NCBI GenBank assembly: GCA_964342745.1
Contig: CAYFFW010000019.1
Span: 1-27,997 of the forward strand
Direction: 5' to 3'
Origin: AEGEAN-183 sp964342745
GTDB lineage: Bacteria > Pseudomonadota > Gammaproteobacteria > Magnimaribacterales > Magnimaribacteraceae
DNA length: 27,997 nt
This document shows positions 15,417-23,653 of the stretch, in pieces. A program made the position numbers and the translations under genes. The notes under the pieces were generated by a model, which worked only from the letters and a program-made list of their open reading frames with translations, did no database searches and was not told the DNA's origin. Each line of letters starts with the position of its first letter. Position 1 is the stretch's first letter.

Positions 15417-17324
15417 CTATCTTTTACTTTTAATATCTTTAGACAGTATGCTTGAAAATTCCTTAACAGTCATAGAGCCTAAATCTTTTCCACCCCTTGC
15501 TCGCACAGAAACTGAATTATTTTTTAACTCTTTATCCCCGACTACTAATAGATAAGGGACCTTATGCATTGAGTGGTCGCGAATTTTATAAGTGATCTTC
15601 TCATTCCTCAAGTCACTTTTTACCCTAAATCCATTTTTTTGAAGAATATCCCTTACTTCTTCACTATATTTAGAGTGCTTGTCAGTGATATTTAGGATGA
15701 TTACTTGCTTTGGAGAAAGCCAGACTGGCAAAGCTCCTGCATAGTGCTCAATAAGAATTCCTATAAACCTTTCGAAGGATCCAAGTGTTGCTCTGTGCAG
15801 CATAATAGGAGTTTTCCTATCTCCATCTTCATTTACATATTTAGCTCCCAACCTCTCTGGCATAGAAAAATCTACTTGTATTGTTCCGCATTGCCATACT
15901 CTATTTAGAGAATCTCTTAAGTGAAATTCTACTTTAGGGCCATAGAAAGCTCCTTCACCTTCTAGTTTCTCCCAAATTAGTCCTTTTCCATCTAAAACTT
16001 TTTGTAAAACAGCCTCTGATTCATCCCAGATATTATCCTCTCCTACCCTTTTTTCTGGTCTTGTTGCCATCTTTACTTCAATATCTTTAAAACCAAAGTC
16101 TTTATAAACATCAAAAACCATATCAATAAAGTCGTCTATTTCATGTGCTAATTGATCTTGAGTGCAGAATATATGCGCATCATCTTGAGTAAAGCTTCTT
16201 ACCCTCATCAATCCATGCAAGGTTCCGGAAGGCTCATCCCTTGTGCAAGACCCAAATTCACACAACCTAAGAGGTAAGTCTTTATAACTTTTTAACCCTT
16301 GGTTGAAGATTTGTACATGACCGGGGCAATTCATAGGCTTAACAGCATATTCTCTAGACTCTGAACTTGTTCTAAACATACCTTGGTCAAATTTCTCTGT
16401 ATGTCCTGATCTTTCCCATAGTCTAATATCTAAGATAGAGGGTGTGTGTATCTCCTGATAACCTCTTCTTTTTTGCTGATCTCTTAAATAATTTTCAATC
16501 TGAGTGTATATAGTTTTTCCATTTGGATGCCAGAAAGGCATACCTGGTGCTTCTTCTTGAAAGTGGAATAATTCTAGGTTTCTGCCTAACTTTCTATGAT
16601 CTCTTTTTTCAGCTTCCTCTAGGTTTTTTAAATAACTCTCTAGGTCTTTTTTATTTTTCCATGCTGTTCCGTAAATCCTTTGCAACATCTCGTTATTTGA
16701 ATCACCCTTCCAATAAGCCCCTGAAATACGCGTTATTTTGAAAGCCTTTAAGTGTTTTGTATTTGTTACATGGGGGCCCCTACACATATCTATATATTCT
16801 TCGTGACGGTATAAGGCTACGGTTTCTCCTTCTGCTATTTCGTCAATAATTTTTAATTTGTAGATTTCTTCTCTATTTTCAAATACCTTTTTAGCCTCCT
16901 TTCTTGTGACTACTTCTCTAATAACATCATATTTCTTACTTGCTAATTTAATCATCCTTCTTTCTATAGCCTCTAAATCCTTTTCATTTAAAGGCTTATC
17001 CAAAAGAATGTCGTAATAAAAACCCTCTTCTATGATGGGACCTATCGCTAATTTAGTATCTGGAAATAATTGCTTTAGGGCGTGAGCTAATAAATGGGCA
17101 CATGAATGTCTTATTATCTCAAGTCCCTCAGTATCATCAGCTGTTAATATTTGAATACTACAATCTTTAGTAACTAACTCTGAAGCATCAACTAAAATAC
17201 CATCAATTTTTCCTGCTACTACTGATTTACCTAGTCCAGGACCAATTTCTTTTGCTATCTCCTCTACGGTTACAGCTTCTTTAAATTTTTTCTTTGTGTT
17301 ATCTGGGAGAGTAATCTGTGGCAT
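15417..17324 (-). CDS. thrS: Threonine-tRNA ligase
   Basis: Class II synthetase charging tRNA-Thr, with its own editing domain. From ATG 17324 it has 635 residues (E. coli 642) and begins M-P-Q-I-T-L-P-D, the family N-terminus. A TTG at 17342 would add six residues but falls in a leader hairpin. Domains in order: TGS, then editing with R-H-S-C-A-H-L-L-A-H and D-M-C-R-G-P-H, then the catalytic core with zinc ligands in M-N-C-P-G-H and in the M-L-H-R motif, then the anticodon-binding domain with D-L-R-N-E-K-I. No Shine-Dalgarno is obvious before ATG 17324. First gene of the translation operon, read from the promoter at 17365-17393. Confidence 0.96.
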   Translation of the reverse strand: MPQITLPDNTKKKFKEAVTVEEIAKEIGPGLGKSVVAGKIDGILVDASELVTKDCSIQILTADDTEGLEIIRHSCAHLLAHALKQLFPDTKLAIGPIIEEGFYYDILLDKPLNEKDLEAIERRMIKLASKKYDVIREVVTRKEAKKVFENREEIYKLKIIDEIAEGETVALYRHEEYIDMCRGPHVTNTKHLKAFKITRISGAYWKGDSNNEMLQRIYGTAWKNKKDLESYLKNLEEAEKRDHRKLGRNLELFHFQEEAPGMPFWHPNGKTIYTQIENYLRDQQKRRGYQEIHTPSILDIRLWERSGHTEKFDQGMFRTSSESREYAVKPMNCPGHVQIFNQGLKSYKDLPLRLCEFGSCTRDEPSGTLHGLMRVRSFTQDDAHIFCTQDQLAHEIDDFIDMVFDVYKDFGFKDIEVKMATRPEKRVGEDNIWDESEAVLQKVLDGKGLIWEKLEGEGAFYGPKVEFHLRDSLNRVWQCGTIQVDFSMPERLGAKYVNEDGDRKTPIMLHRATLGSFERFIGILIEHYAGALPVWLSPKQVIILNITDKHSKYSEEVRDILQKNGFRVKSDLRNEKITYKIRDHSMHKVPYLLVVGDKELKNNSVSVRARGGKDLGSMTVKEFSSILSKDIKSKR

Positions 17325-17332
17325 ATTCAGTG

Positions 17333-17353
17333 GTGACCACAACTAAAGGTCAC
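17333..17353 (-). promoter_or_regulatory. Hairpin in the thrS leader, possible autoregulatory operator
   Basis: On the minus strand GTGACC and GGTCAC form a perfect 6-bp stem around the loop TTTAGTTGT, ending eight bases before the thrS ATG. With a start near 17358 the hairpin makes up nearly the whole leader. In E. coli, ThrRS represses its own message by binding a leader hairpin that mimics the tRNA-Thr anticodon arm. The loop here holds TGT, one of the Thr anticodons. The parallel is inference. Confidence 0.35.
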
Positions 17354-17364
17354 TTGCAATAAAC

Positions 17365-17393
17365 ATTCTATTTACCTTTGACCTAGCTTGCAA
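17365..17393 (-). promoter_or_regulatory. Promoter of the thrS-infC-rpmI-rplT-pheST-ihfA operon
   Basis: On the minus strand TTGCAA (complement of 17388-17393) and TAGAAT (complement of 17365-17370) are separated by exactly 17 bases, in the gap between pdxH and thrS. Transcription would begin near 17358. Confidence 0.55.
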
Positions 17394-17400
17394 GAATCCT

Positions 17401-18000
17401 CTAAGGGGATAACAGTTTTTTTTGCCATTGATTATTCTCTATAAAGAATAACTCTCGTTTATGTAATCTGTTGAGCTCATTCTTCCAAAACTCAATTCTT
17501 AAAGGTTTAAGTTGATATCCACCCCACCTGCTAGGCCTTGGTAAATCACCGTTTGAAATCTTCTCTAAATCCTTAGCCCTTTCTAGAAGCTCTTCATAAG
17601 TATCAATTACCTTGCTCTGAATAGAAACAGTAGCAGAAACCTGAGAACCCCTAGGCCTAGAAAAGAAATAATCGTCGGATTCTTTTTTAGAGGTTTTAGT
17701 GCATATTCCTTCTATTCTTATTTGTTTGTCTAATTTTGACCACCAAAAATTTAGTGCTGCTTTTGGGTTGGAATCTAATGTTTGTCCTTTTTGACTCTTA
17801 TAATCAGTGTAGAAAACTAGTCCTTTGTCTGATATATGTTTAAGTAAAACCATCCTGGAAGAAGGCTGGCCTGATTCATCAGCAGTAGACAGGTTCATTG
17901 CGTGAGGTAAAGGTACATTTAAGTTCACAGCTTCTAAAATCCATTCATTGACCTTAATTAAAGGTTCTTCTGTAAGGTCTGAACTCTCAAAAAGCTTCAT
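17401..18000 (-). CDS. pdxH: Pyridoxamine 5'-phosphate oxidase
   Basis: FMN enzyme oxidising pyridoxine or pyridoxamine 5'-phosphate to pyridoxal 5'-phosphate, the last step of vitamin B6 synthesis and salvage. Seen: the FMN-binding segment R-M-V-L-L-K-H, V-F-Y-T-D-Y-K-S-Q-K-G, S-R-P-R-G-S-Q, and the C-terminal R-W-G-G-Y and E-F-W-K-N-E-L-N-R-L-H substrate/FMN segments. ATG 18000 gives 199 residues with AGAAG before it. A TTG at 18030 would add ten residues and overlap doxX, but lacks a ribosome site. It follows the doxX-like gene directly and ends the small operon. Confidence 0.94.
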   Translation of the reverse strand: MKLFESSDLTEEPLIKVNEWILEAVNLNVPLPHAMNLSTADESGQPSSRMVLLKHISDKGLVFYTDYKSQKGQTLDSNPKAALNFWWSKLDKQIRIEGICTKTSKKESDDYFFSRPRGSQVSATVSIQSKVIDTYEELLERAKDLEKISNGDLPRPSRWGGYQLKPLRIEFWKNELNRLHKRELFFIENNQWQKKLLSP

Positions 18001-18004
18001 AAAA

Positions 18005-18442
18005 CTATCTTCTGGAAACCCAGTAATCAAGGCTTAAATACTTTCCACCCCCTGAAAAAAGTAAAGTAGCTAACAATCCAAGATAGATAAGTGACATTTC
18101 AATATCTTCTAATTTTACTTCCCAAGAATTCTTCCAAAATAAAATAAGAACAGAACTAAAAGTAATTAAGAATAAAATTGCAGCAGACCATCTAACAAAA
18201 AGTCCTATTAAAAAAGATATGGCACAACCTATTTCTATTGATATTAAAAGCCAAGCAATCAATTCGGAGACCATGGAACTTAAAAAATTTATTTTTTCTG
18301 AAACTCTATTAAAATAGTCAATTTTATATGTACCTTTATTCCAAAAAACATAAAAAAGGTACAGTCTTAAAAGAAGAAAACCTATGTAGTTAAATCTACT
18401 TAAGCCTTCAAGGTATCTATGAAGCTTTATTAGTATTCCCAT
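18005..18442 (-). CDS. DoxX-family membrane protein
   Basis: 145 residues with about four membrane-spanning stretches (roughly 17-35, 57-80, 82-102, 115-132). The arrangement and the early L-L-R-L-Y-L-F-Y-V-F-W-N-K-G segment are typical of DoxX/DUF417-like small inner-membrane proteins. The role of the family is poorly defined (linked to quinone or redox stress in some bacteria). It lies five bases after the KASIII-like gene and just before pdxH, so all are co-transcribed. Function is not assignable beyond family. Confidence 0.75.
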   Translation of the reverse strand: MGILIKLHRYLEGLSRFNYIGFLLLRLYLFYVFWNKGTYKIDYFNRVSEKINFLSSMVSELIAWLLISIEIGCAISFLIGLFVRWSAAILFLITFSSVLILFWKNSWEVKLEDIEMSLIYLGLLATLLFSGGGKYLSLDYWVSRR

Positions 18443-18447
18443 TTAGA

Positions 18448-19563
18448 TTAGATCTTTTCTACTATTATACTTCCTACAGAGTAACCTGCTCCAAACGAAC
18501 AAATAACGCCTATATCGCCAGCGTTTAGATCTTTGTGGTATTTATGAAAAGCTATAATAGACCCAGCGGAACTCGTATTTGCATATTCATTTAAAACTAT
18601 TGGCATTTCTATAGCTTCTGGATCTCTTCCTAATAATTTCTTTGCTATAAGTTGATTCATATTTAAATTAGCTTGATGAAGCCATAGTCTTGAGATTGAA
18701 TTTACTGATAAAGAATTTTCTTTTAGATGCTCTTCTATTAGGGAAGAAACAATAGGCACAACTTGTTTAAATACTTTTCTTCCTTCCTGAATGAATAGTT
18801 TATCAGCAGAATTTATTTCACTATCTTCTGCTTGATTCAAAAAACCAAAATTATTTCTTATGTTATTTGAAAAAACTGTTTTTAATTTAGTGTCTACTAT
18901 TCTAAAAGCTTCTTCTTTATGATCTTTCTGTTTTTCTAAAACAACAGCTGTACATACATCTCCAAAAATAAAATGCCCGTCTCTATCTTTAAAATTTAAA
19001 TGTCCACTGCATATCTCAGGACTCACAACTAAAACACTTTTTGCAAGACCTGCATTTAAATCACTTACCGCATTCTGTATTCCAAAAGTAGATGAAGAGC
19101 AAGCTACATTCATGTCATAAGCATATCCTTCTATGCCTAATAGGCTTTGAATTTCTATAGCCACTGCTGGATAGGCTCTTTGTAGGTTCGCACAAGCACA
19201 TATAACTGCATCAATTTCTTCAGCTCTTTTACCAGAGTCTTTTAGGGCCTCTAAACAAGCCTGAACAGCTATTTCAGCTTGAATTGAAGGCTGTGAATTT
19301 GTACGTTCTTCTATTTGGGGTCTCATTCTTGCAGGGTCTAGAATCCCTTTTTTATCTAAAACATAACGACTTTCAATACCTGAAACTTTTTTTATAAAAC
19401 CTTCATCAGAATGAGTAAGAGGTTCGAGGGTGCCCTCAGATATATTTTTTTTGTGGCTTTCATTAAAAGAATCAACGTATTTGTTGTAACTCTCTACCAG
19501 CTCTTTATTGCTAATGCTCTCTTTAGGTGTATAAAGCCCTGTTCCACTTATTATGATAGACAT
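18448..19563 (-). CDS. Beta-ketoacyl-ACP synthase III-like condensing enzyme
   Basis: 371 residues, longer than housekeeping FabH (about 317), with a complete triad: Cys155 in N-V-A-C-S-S-S-T-F, His296 in L-W-L-H-Q-A-N, and Asn329 in E-Y-A-N-T-S-S-A-G-S. The N-terminus I-I-I-S-G-T-G-L-Y-T-P and the insert around residues 25-80 resemble, from memory, Pseudomonas aeruginosa PA3286. That enzyme condenses octanoyl-CoA from beta-oxidation with malonyl-ACP and shunts degraded fat back into synthesis. A similar role would fit the many acyl-CoA genes nearby, but this is inference. It lies 59 bases after the djlA-like gene and just before doxX and pdxH. Confidence 0.9.
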   Translation of the reverse strand: MSIIISGTGLYTPKESISNKELVESYNKYVDSFNESHKKNISEGTLEPLTHSDEGFIKKVSGIESRYVLDKKGILDPARMRPQIEERTNSQPSIQAEIAVQACLEALKDSGKRAEEIDAVICACANLQRAYPAVAIEIQSLLGIEGYAYDMNVACSSSTFGIQNAVSDLNAGLAKSVLVVSPEICSGHLNFKDRDGHFIFGDVCTAVVLEKQKDHKEEAFRIVDTKLKTVFSNNIRNNFGFLNQAEDSEINSADKLFIQEGRKVFKQVVPIVSSLIEEHLKENSLSVNSISRLWLHQANLNMNQLIAKKLLGRDPEAIEMPIVLNEYANTSSAGSIIAFHKYHKDLNAGDIGVICSFGAGYSVGSIIVEKI

Positions 19564-19622
19564 ACTAATTTTTATAGGATATTAGAAGCAAAACTAATTG
19601 AAAAGAGGAATGAAAACAACAA

Positions 19623-20357
19623 CTATCGATTCCTTTCTTTCTCTATTTCCTCGTAAGCTTGTTGTATTTCTATAAACTTTTCTTTGGCTCTTTCAATTAA
19701 TTCTTCAGGTAACCCCTTTGATATCAGTGCATCAGGATGAAACTCCTTACGTTTTTTTCTGTATATTCTTTTAATTTCTTCAAAACTCATTTCTTCGGTA
19801 GCTCCTAAAACTAAGTAAGGATTTTTTGTGGAGTTAGTTAGTTGGGATTTAAGATCTTGAAAAATATTTGAGTTAAGATCAAAGATTTCAACTGTTTTCT
19901 TTAATAGTTCTTCCTCATTTGTATGAAGAACTTTATCAGCCATTGCTAACTCAAAAAGCAATTCATAGAAAACCAATAGCGCATTTTTATTTCCTTGCAA
20001 GATTGTTGCTAACTGATAGGCATAATCTTCATAAGAATTATTATCATTTTTTGCATGATTAAATATTCTTATTGCAAACTTTCGCTGATCAGTATCAAAT
20101 TTAAACCTTTCTTTAATAAACCTATCTACTGCTTCAACTTCTTCTTTACTAACCCTACCATCAGCCTTTGCTAATTTAGCTAGGCAAGCAAATAAAGCAG
20201 CAAAAAAAGCTACTTGGTTCTTTTTAGTTACAGAAAACCTTGATTTTCCTTGTCTTTGTCCTATTTTAGAACCAATTACTCCCCCAAGTAGTGCTCCCAA
20301 GGGCCCTCCTAGAGAGAACCCTATCATTGCACCTATTGCTGAATTCCAAAAAGACAT
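19623..20357 (-). CDS. djlA: DjlA-like co-chaperone (TerB-like plus J domain)
   Basis: 244 residues. It has a Gly-rich N-terminal membrane segment (I-G-A-M-I-G-F-S-L-G-G-P-L-G, about 8-33). A TerB-like helical domain (about 48-170) follows, with A-K-A-D-G-R-V-S and acidic metal-binding-type residues. A C-terminal J domain (178-244) carries the essential H-P-D at 207-209. DjlA anchors DnaK at the inner membrane and stimulates its ATPase. The order membrane segment, TerB, J domain matches DjlA. It is upstream of the KASIII-like gene on the same strand and divergent from the DUF35 gene, with 90 AT-rich bases between. Confidence 0.9.
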   Translation of the reverse strand: MSFWNSAIGAMIGFSLGGPLGALLGGVIGSKIGQRQGKSRFSVTKKNQVAFFAALFACLAKLAKADGRVSKEEVEAVDRFIKERFKFDTDQRKFAIRIFNHAKNDNNSYEDYAYQLATILQGNKNALLVFYELLFELAMADKVLHTNEEELLKKTVEIFDLNSNIFQDLKSQLTNSTKNPYLVLGATEEMSFEEIKRIYRKKRKEFHPDALISKGLPEELIERAKEKFIEIQQAYEEIEKERNR

Positions 20358-20447
20358 TAATTTAAATTTTCTTCTAACTATTAATAGATTTTTCGGATAA
20401 GATAATACTATTAATAATAACTAAATAAAGGGATATAGGGGAGAGTT

Positions 20448-20855
20448 ATGCCACTTCCAGTAGTAGATTACCTTAAGTTACCAGAAGACGGTGATCCTTA
20501 TCTTGAAGGACACAAGTGTGAAGAGTGCGGATCAATATTTTTGGGAGAGAGAGAAGTTTGTTCAAATTGCACTACAAGAGGAAAGATAAAAGCGGTTAAG
20601 CTTAACAATAAAGGAAAATTGTATTCTTACTCTATTACTTTTAGATCTTTTCCAGGGATTGATGTTCCTTATATTTCTGCAATTGTTGATTTAGATGGTG
20701 GAGGTACTGTCAAGGGTAACTTAATAGACTGTGACCCTGACCCAGAAAAAATAGAATTTGATATGCCAGTTGAAGTAATCTTTGATGATGCATTAGGAAG
20801 AAAAGATGCAGAAGGCAATTCATATATTAGTTATTTCTTTAAACCAATTTCATAA
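20448..20855 (+). CDS. DUF35 zinc-ribbon/OB-fold protein (thiolase partner)
   Basis: 135 residues. A rubredoxin-like zinc ribbon with Cys24, Cys27, Cys38 and Cys41 (C-x2-C and C-x2-C) is followed by an OB-fold (about 45-135). Such proteins bind acyl-CoA and pair with SCP2-type thiolases or aldolases, as the DUF35 part of ChsH2 does with Ltp2 in sterol side-chain breakdown. The thiolase gene follows by 11 bases with a strong ribosome site, so a complex is likely. GGGGAGAG precedes the ATG. Confidence 0.88.
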   Translation: MPLPVVDYLKLPEDGDPYLEGHKCEECGSIFLGEREVCSNCTTRGKIKAVKLNNKGKLYSYSITFRSFPGIDVPYISAIVDLDGGGTVKGNLIDCDPDPEKIEFDMPVEVIFDDALGRKDAEGNSYISYFFKPIS

Positions 20856-20866
20856 AGGAGAAAACG

Positions 20867-22009
20867 ATGAGTGATGTTTATATTTTAGGTGTTGATATGA
20901 TTAAGTTTGGAAGATTCCCAGACAGATCTGTTCCTAATATAGGGGCTGAAGCTGCTTTGATGGCTTTAGATGATGCAGGTTTAACAATAGAAGATATGCA
21001 GGCTTTATATTGTGGGAATCTAGGACAATCTAGTGGCATGGTAGGTCAAAGAATTCTTCAAGAGATAGGTCAAACAGGTATTCCTGTAGTTAACTGTGCT
21101 AATGCTTGCGCAACTGGTGCTACAGCGTTTCGAGAAGCTTGGACATCAATTAAAGCAGGATTATACGATGTGGTTCTTGCAGTAGGAGTAGAACAAATGG
21201 GTAAGGGCTTACTAGGCGGTACGGGTGCAGGTAAAGGTATACCTAAAGAAGGCCTACTAGGATCAGGTACTATGCCTGCTGTTTTTGCAGAAGCAGGGAT
21301 GGAGCACTCTAGGAAGCACGGAACTACTTTTGAACAGTTTGCAAAAATCTCAGTAAAAAATCACCACCATTCAACTATGAATCCTAAGGCTATGTACCAA
21401 ATTGAAACGCCCTTAGATGATGTAATGAATGCTGAGATGATTTCTTATCCCAATACTAAACTGATGTGTTCAGTAAATGTTGATGGTTCTGCAGCTGCTG
21501 TTTTAGTTTCTGAGAAGAAAGCTAAAGAACTTGGTATGAAGAGAGCGGTTAAAGTTAGAGCTTCTGTTATAACAAGCGATCCTTATCAAGAAAGAGATTT
21601 GGTAATGCCAGATGTCAATTCATGTACTAGAAAGGCTGCAAAAGAAGCATATGAAATGGCAGGAGTTAGTTCAAAAGACATTGATTTAGTAGAACTTCAT
21701 GACTGTTTTGCAACTGCTGAGATGCTTCATTACGAAAACTTGGGTCTCTGTGAAGACGGAGAAGCTGGACGAATGATTGATGAGGGAGAAGTAGAGCTAG
21801 GAGGTAGAGTCCCAGTAAATGTTTCAGGCGGTTTACTTTCTAAAGGTCATCCGCTGGGTGCAACAGGAATAGCAAATATCTATGAAGTATCTACTCATTT
21901 AAGAGGTGAAGCTGGGAATAGACAAGTTGAAGGAGCGAGATTGGGCTTAACTCATGTTATTGGCCTGGGAAGTGCTTGCGGGATACACATCTTAGAAAAA
22001 GTAAACTAA
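20867..22009 (+). CDS. SCP2-type thiolase family protein
   Basis: 380 residues. Thiolases of this group cleave or form 3-ketoacyl-CoA. Seen: the nucleophile segment A-N-A-C-A-T-G with Cys81, the L-H-D-C-F-A segment typical of SCP2-type thiolases, the conserved S-K-G-H-P-L-G-A-T-G, and a late G-S-A-C-G-I-H-I-L whose Cys matches the second catalytic Cys. All catalytic positions are therefore present, unlike retro-aldolase relatives that lack some. AAAGGAG lies six bases before the ATG. Paired with the DUF35 protein just upstream, it probably acts on bulky or branched acyl-CoA. The substrate is unproven. Confidence 0.92.
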   Translation: MSDVYILGVDMIKFGRFPDRSVPNIGAEAALMALDDAGLTIEDMQALYCGNLGQSSGMVGQRILQEIGQTGIPVVNCANACATGATAFREAWTSIKAGLYDVVLAVGVEQMGKGLLGGTGAGKGIPKEGLLGSGTMPAVFAEAGMEHSRKHGTTFEQFAKISVKNHHHSTMNPKAMYQIETPLDDVMNAEMISYPNTKLMCSVNVDGSAAAVLVSEKKAKELGMKRAVKVRASVITSDPYQERDLVMPDVNSCTRKAAKEAYEMAGVSSKDIDLVELHDCFATAEMLHYENLGLCEDGEAGRMIDEGEVELGGRVPVNVSGGLLSKGHPLGATGIANIYEVSTHLRGEAGNRQVEGARLGLTHVIGLGSACGIHILEKVN

Positions 22010-22024
22010 GAATAATACAAAACT

Positions 22025-22516
22025 ATGCTTGTTGGTGTTGTCAGTGACACACATAACCTTGTTACCAGTGTTGAAAGAATAATCGATATTTTTAATGAGC
22101 AATCAGTAGATATAGTTATCCATACAGGGGACATTACCAAAGCAAATACTCTAAATAGGTTCTCTAGATTAGATTCTAAAATGATAGGGGTATACGGAAA
22201 CAACGATTTACTTGAAGAAGGCCTCAAAGAGACATCCCTGGTTAATGGATTTGAATTTAAAGAACCTCCTCTAACTAAGAATATATCTGGTAAAAGACTA
22301 CTAATACTTCATGAACCAGATAGAATCGAAGAGTTACTAGAAAGTGACCCCACGATAGATATAGTTCTTCACGGACATACTCATAGATACGTTAACAAAG
22401 AATTGAATGGTGTAAAGATCTTTAATCCTGGTGAGTGCGCTGGAATGCTAAAAGGAAAAAATGCTGTTGCTACTATAGATCTTAATAAAATGTCCTTTAA
22501 AAGAATCTTTTTTTAA
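22025..22516 (+). CDS. YfcE/MJ0936-type metallophosphoesterase
   Basis: 163 residues forming a compact calcineurin-like phosphoesterase. The metal ligands are all visible: D-T-H (D8, H10), G-D (D36), G-N-N-D (58-61), H96, and G-H-T-H (117-120). Members are small manganese-dependent phosphodiesterases whose natural substrate is unclear. It lies 15 bases after the thiolase stop on the same strand, without a clear ribosome site. Its last 20 bases overlap the convergent small membrane-protein gene. Confidence 0.9.
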   Translation: MLVGVVSDTHNLVTSVERIIDIFNEQSVDIVIHTGDITKANTLNRFSRLDSKMIGVYGNNDLLEEGLKETSLVNGFEFKEPPLTKNISGKRLLILHEPDRIEELLESDPTIDIVLHGHTHRYVNKELNGVKIFNPGECAGMLKGKNAVATIDLNKMSFKRIFF

Positions 22517-22793
22517 TAAACCTTATTAAAATTAATAATATAAAAGCTAAAGGAAGGCTTAAGACTAGAGGTCTAAGACTTTTAAAAGAAAGCATTTGAA
22601 GAAAGATTACATCGTAAAAAAATACAGCCAAACTAGGAGCAAGCTTACCCAATCCTCCATCAAGATTTGCTGGCGTTAAAAGTAAAACTAGTATCAAAAA
22701 AGATACTGACCATTGGTTCTTGTAAGAAAAGTATTTAGAGATCAAGAAAGAAATCAATAAGGCATTTAAAGAGTAAATGATCCAAAACTTCAC
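22497..22793 (-). CDS. Small conserved-looking membrane protein
   Basis: 98 residues with three hydrophobic stretches (about 3-22, 30-41 with the P-A-N-L-D-G-G segment following, and 74-93) and a basic C-terminus R-F-I-K-K-R. The start is GTG at 22793 with GGGAGG seven bases upstream, inside the end of rnd, and its own start is two bases from the rnd stop. This is strong evidence of real, coupled translation. The family was not identified. A short L-x-P segment resembles small membrane proteins found beside rnd in other marine gammaproteobacteria, from memory only. Confidence 0.7.
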   Translation of the reverse strand: MKFWIIYSLNALLISFLISKYFSYKNQWSVSFLILVLLLTPANLDGGLGKLAPSLAVFFYDVIFLQMLSFKSLRPLVLSLPLAFILLILIRFIKKRFF

Positions 22794-22795
22794 TT

Positions 22796-23644
22796 CTATC
22801 CTCCCAAATTGAATCTATCTACTAAATCGTAAATATCTTTTTGAAGAAGATCTCTTTTCCAATTAAGTAGATCAGTTACAGTTTCCTCTACTCCTCTATA
22901 CAAGATTCTACTTAACACTTCCCTTTGTTCTTTTTTAGACAAGAGAAGTGTTTTATTAATTTCAAGCGTTTCAGAAACTTCTAGTACTATTTCATTAAGA
23001 GTATATAAGAACTCTTTTTCTTGGGATTTTGAAACTTTATTTATCCGATTGAACTCTTTGTACTCTTCACTTTCTTGCTTCCTAATCAAAGAACTAATTT
23101 CTTCGTTCATCCATTCAAGCCTTCTTAATTTATTTAGCTTATTGCTTTGTATTTCATATAAATCAAGTAAGAACTGCACATCTGAAGCTGCATACCTTAG
23201 TTGAGAATCTCTTAAGGGTCTTTTAATCCAATTAGATCTTGTTTCATCTTTTTCTAGATGAACACCGAGTTCTTTTTCAACTATCTTTTGATAACCTATG
23301 GAAAAAGAACCCCCTAAGAATGCATTTGCTAGTTGTGTATCAAAAATATTTTTAGGCTCTTCTTTAGTCCAAGAAAATAAAACTTCAATATCTTCTCTGC
23401 AGGAATGAAATATTTTGAGTACCTTCTTTTCAGTAAGAAATTTACAAGCTCCTAAATAAGTTCCTATGGATATGCAGTCTACTAAGAAAATTTCATGGCC
23501 ATCGTTAATTTGTATTAAAGCCAAGTCAATATCATCTTTACTTCTTCTTCTAAATTCAGTATCCACCCCAACAACTGACTTCAATAGGAGTTCTTTATCT
23601 AAATAATCTAAATCTGAAGATTTATTTATTATAGTAAAAGACAT
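22796..23644 (-). CDS. rnd: Ribonuclease D (short form)
   Basis: 3'-5' exoribonuclease that trims tRNA and other stable RNA ends. 282 residues, against about 375 in E. coli. The DEDDy exonuclease domain is complete: D28 and E30 in V-G-V-D-T-E-F, D85 in C-R-E-D-I, and Y151/D155 in R-Y-A-A-S-D-V-Q. After about residue 200 there is room for only one HRDC domain, and the second HRDC of the E. coli enzyme is missing. It lies nine bases after the glycosyl-1-phosphate transferase gene, at the tail of the rhamnose operon. Confidence 0.9.
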   Translation of the reverse strand: MSFTIINKSSDLDYLDKELLLKSVVGVDTEFRRRSKDDIDLALIQINDGHEIFLVDCISIGTYLGACKFLTEKKVLKIFHSCREDIEVLFSWTKEEPKNIFDTQLANAFLGGSFSIGYQKIVEKELGVHLEKDETRSNWIKRPLRDSQLRYAASDVQFLLDLYEIQSNKLNKLRRLEWMNEEISSLIRKQESEEYKEFNRINKVSKSQEKEFLYTLNEIVLEVSETLEINKTLLLSKKEQREVLSRILYRGVEETVTDLLNWKRDLLQKDIYDLVDRFNLGG

Positions 23645-23653
23645 TTCTTATCT

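Noticed and set aside
17385..17394. AGCTTGCAAG, repeating the core of the palindrome at 6942-6957
   Set aside because: Here it is explained by the -35 TTGCAA of the thrS promoter. Only ten bases match and the outer palindrome is absent, so a shared regulator is not supported.
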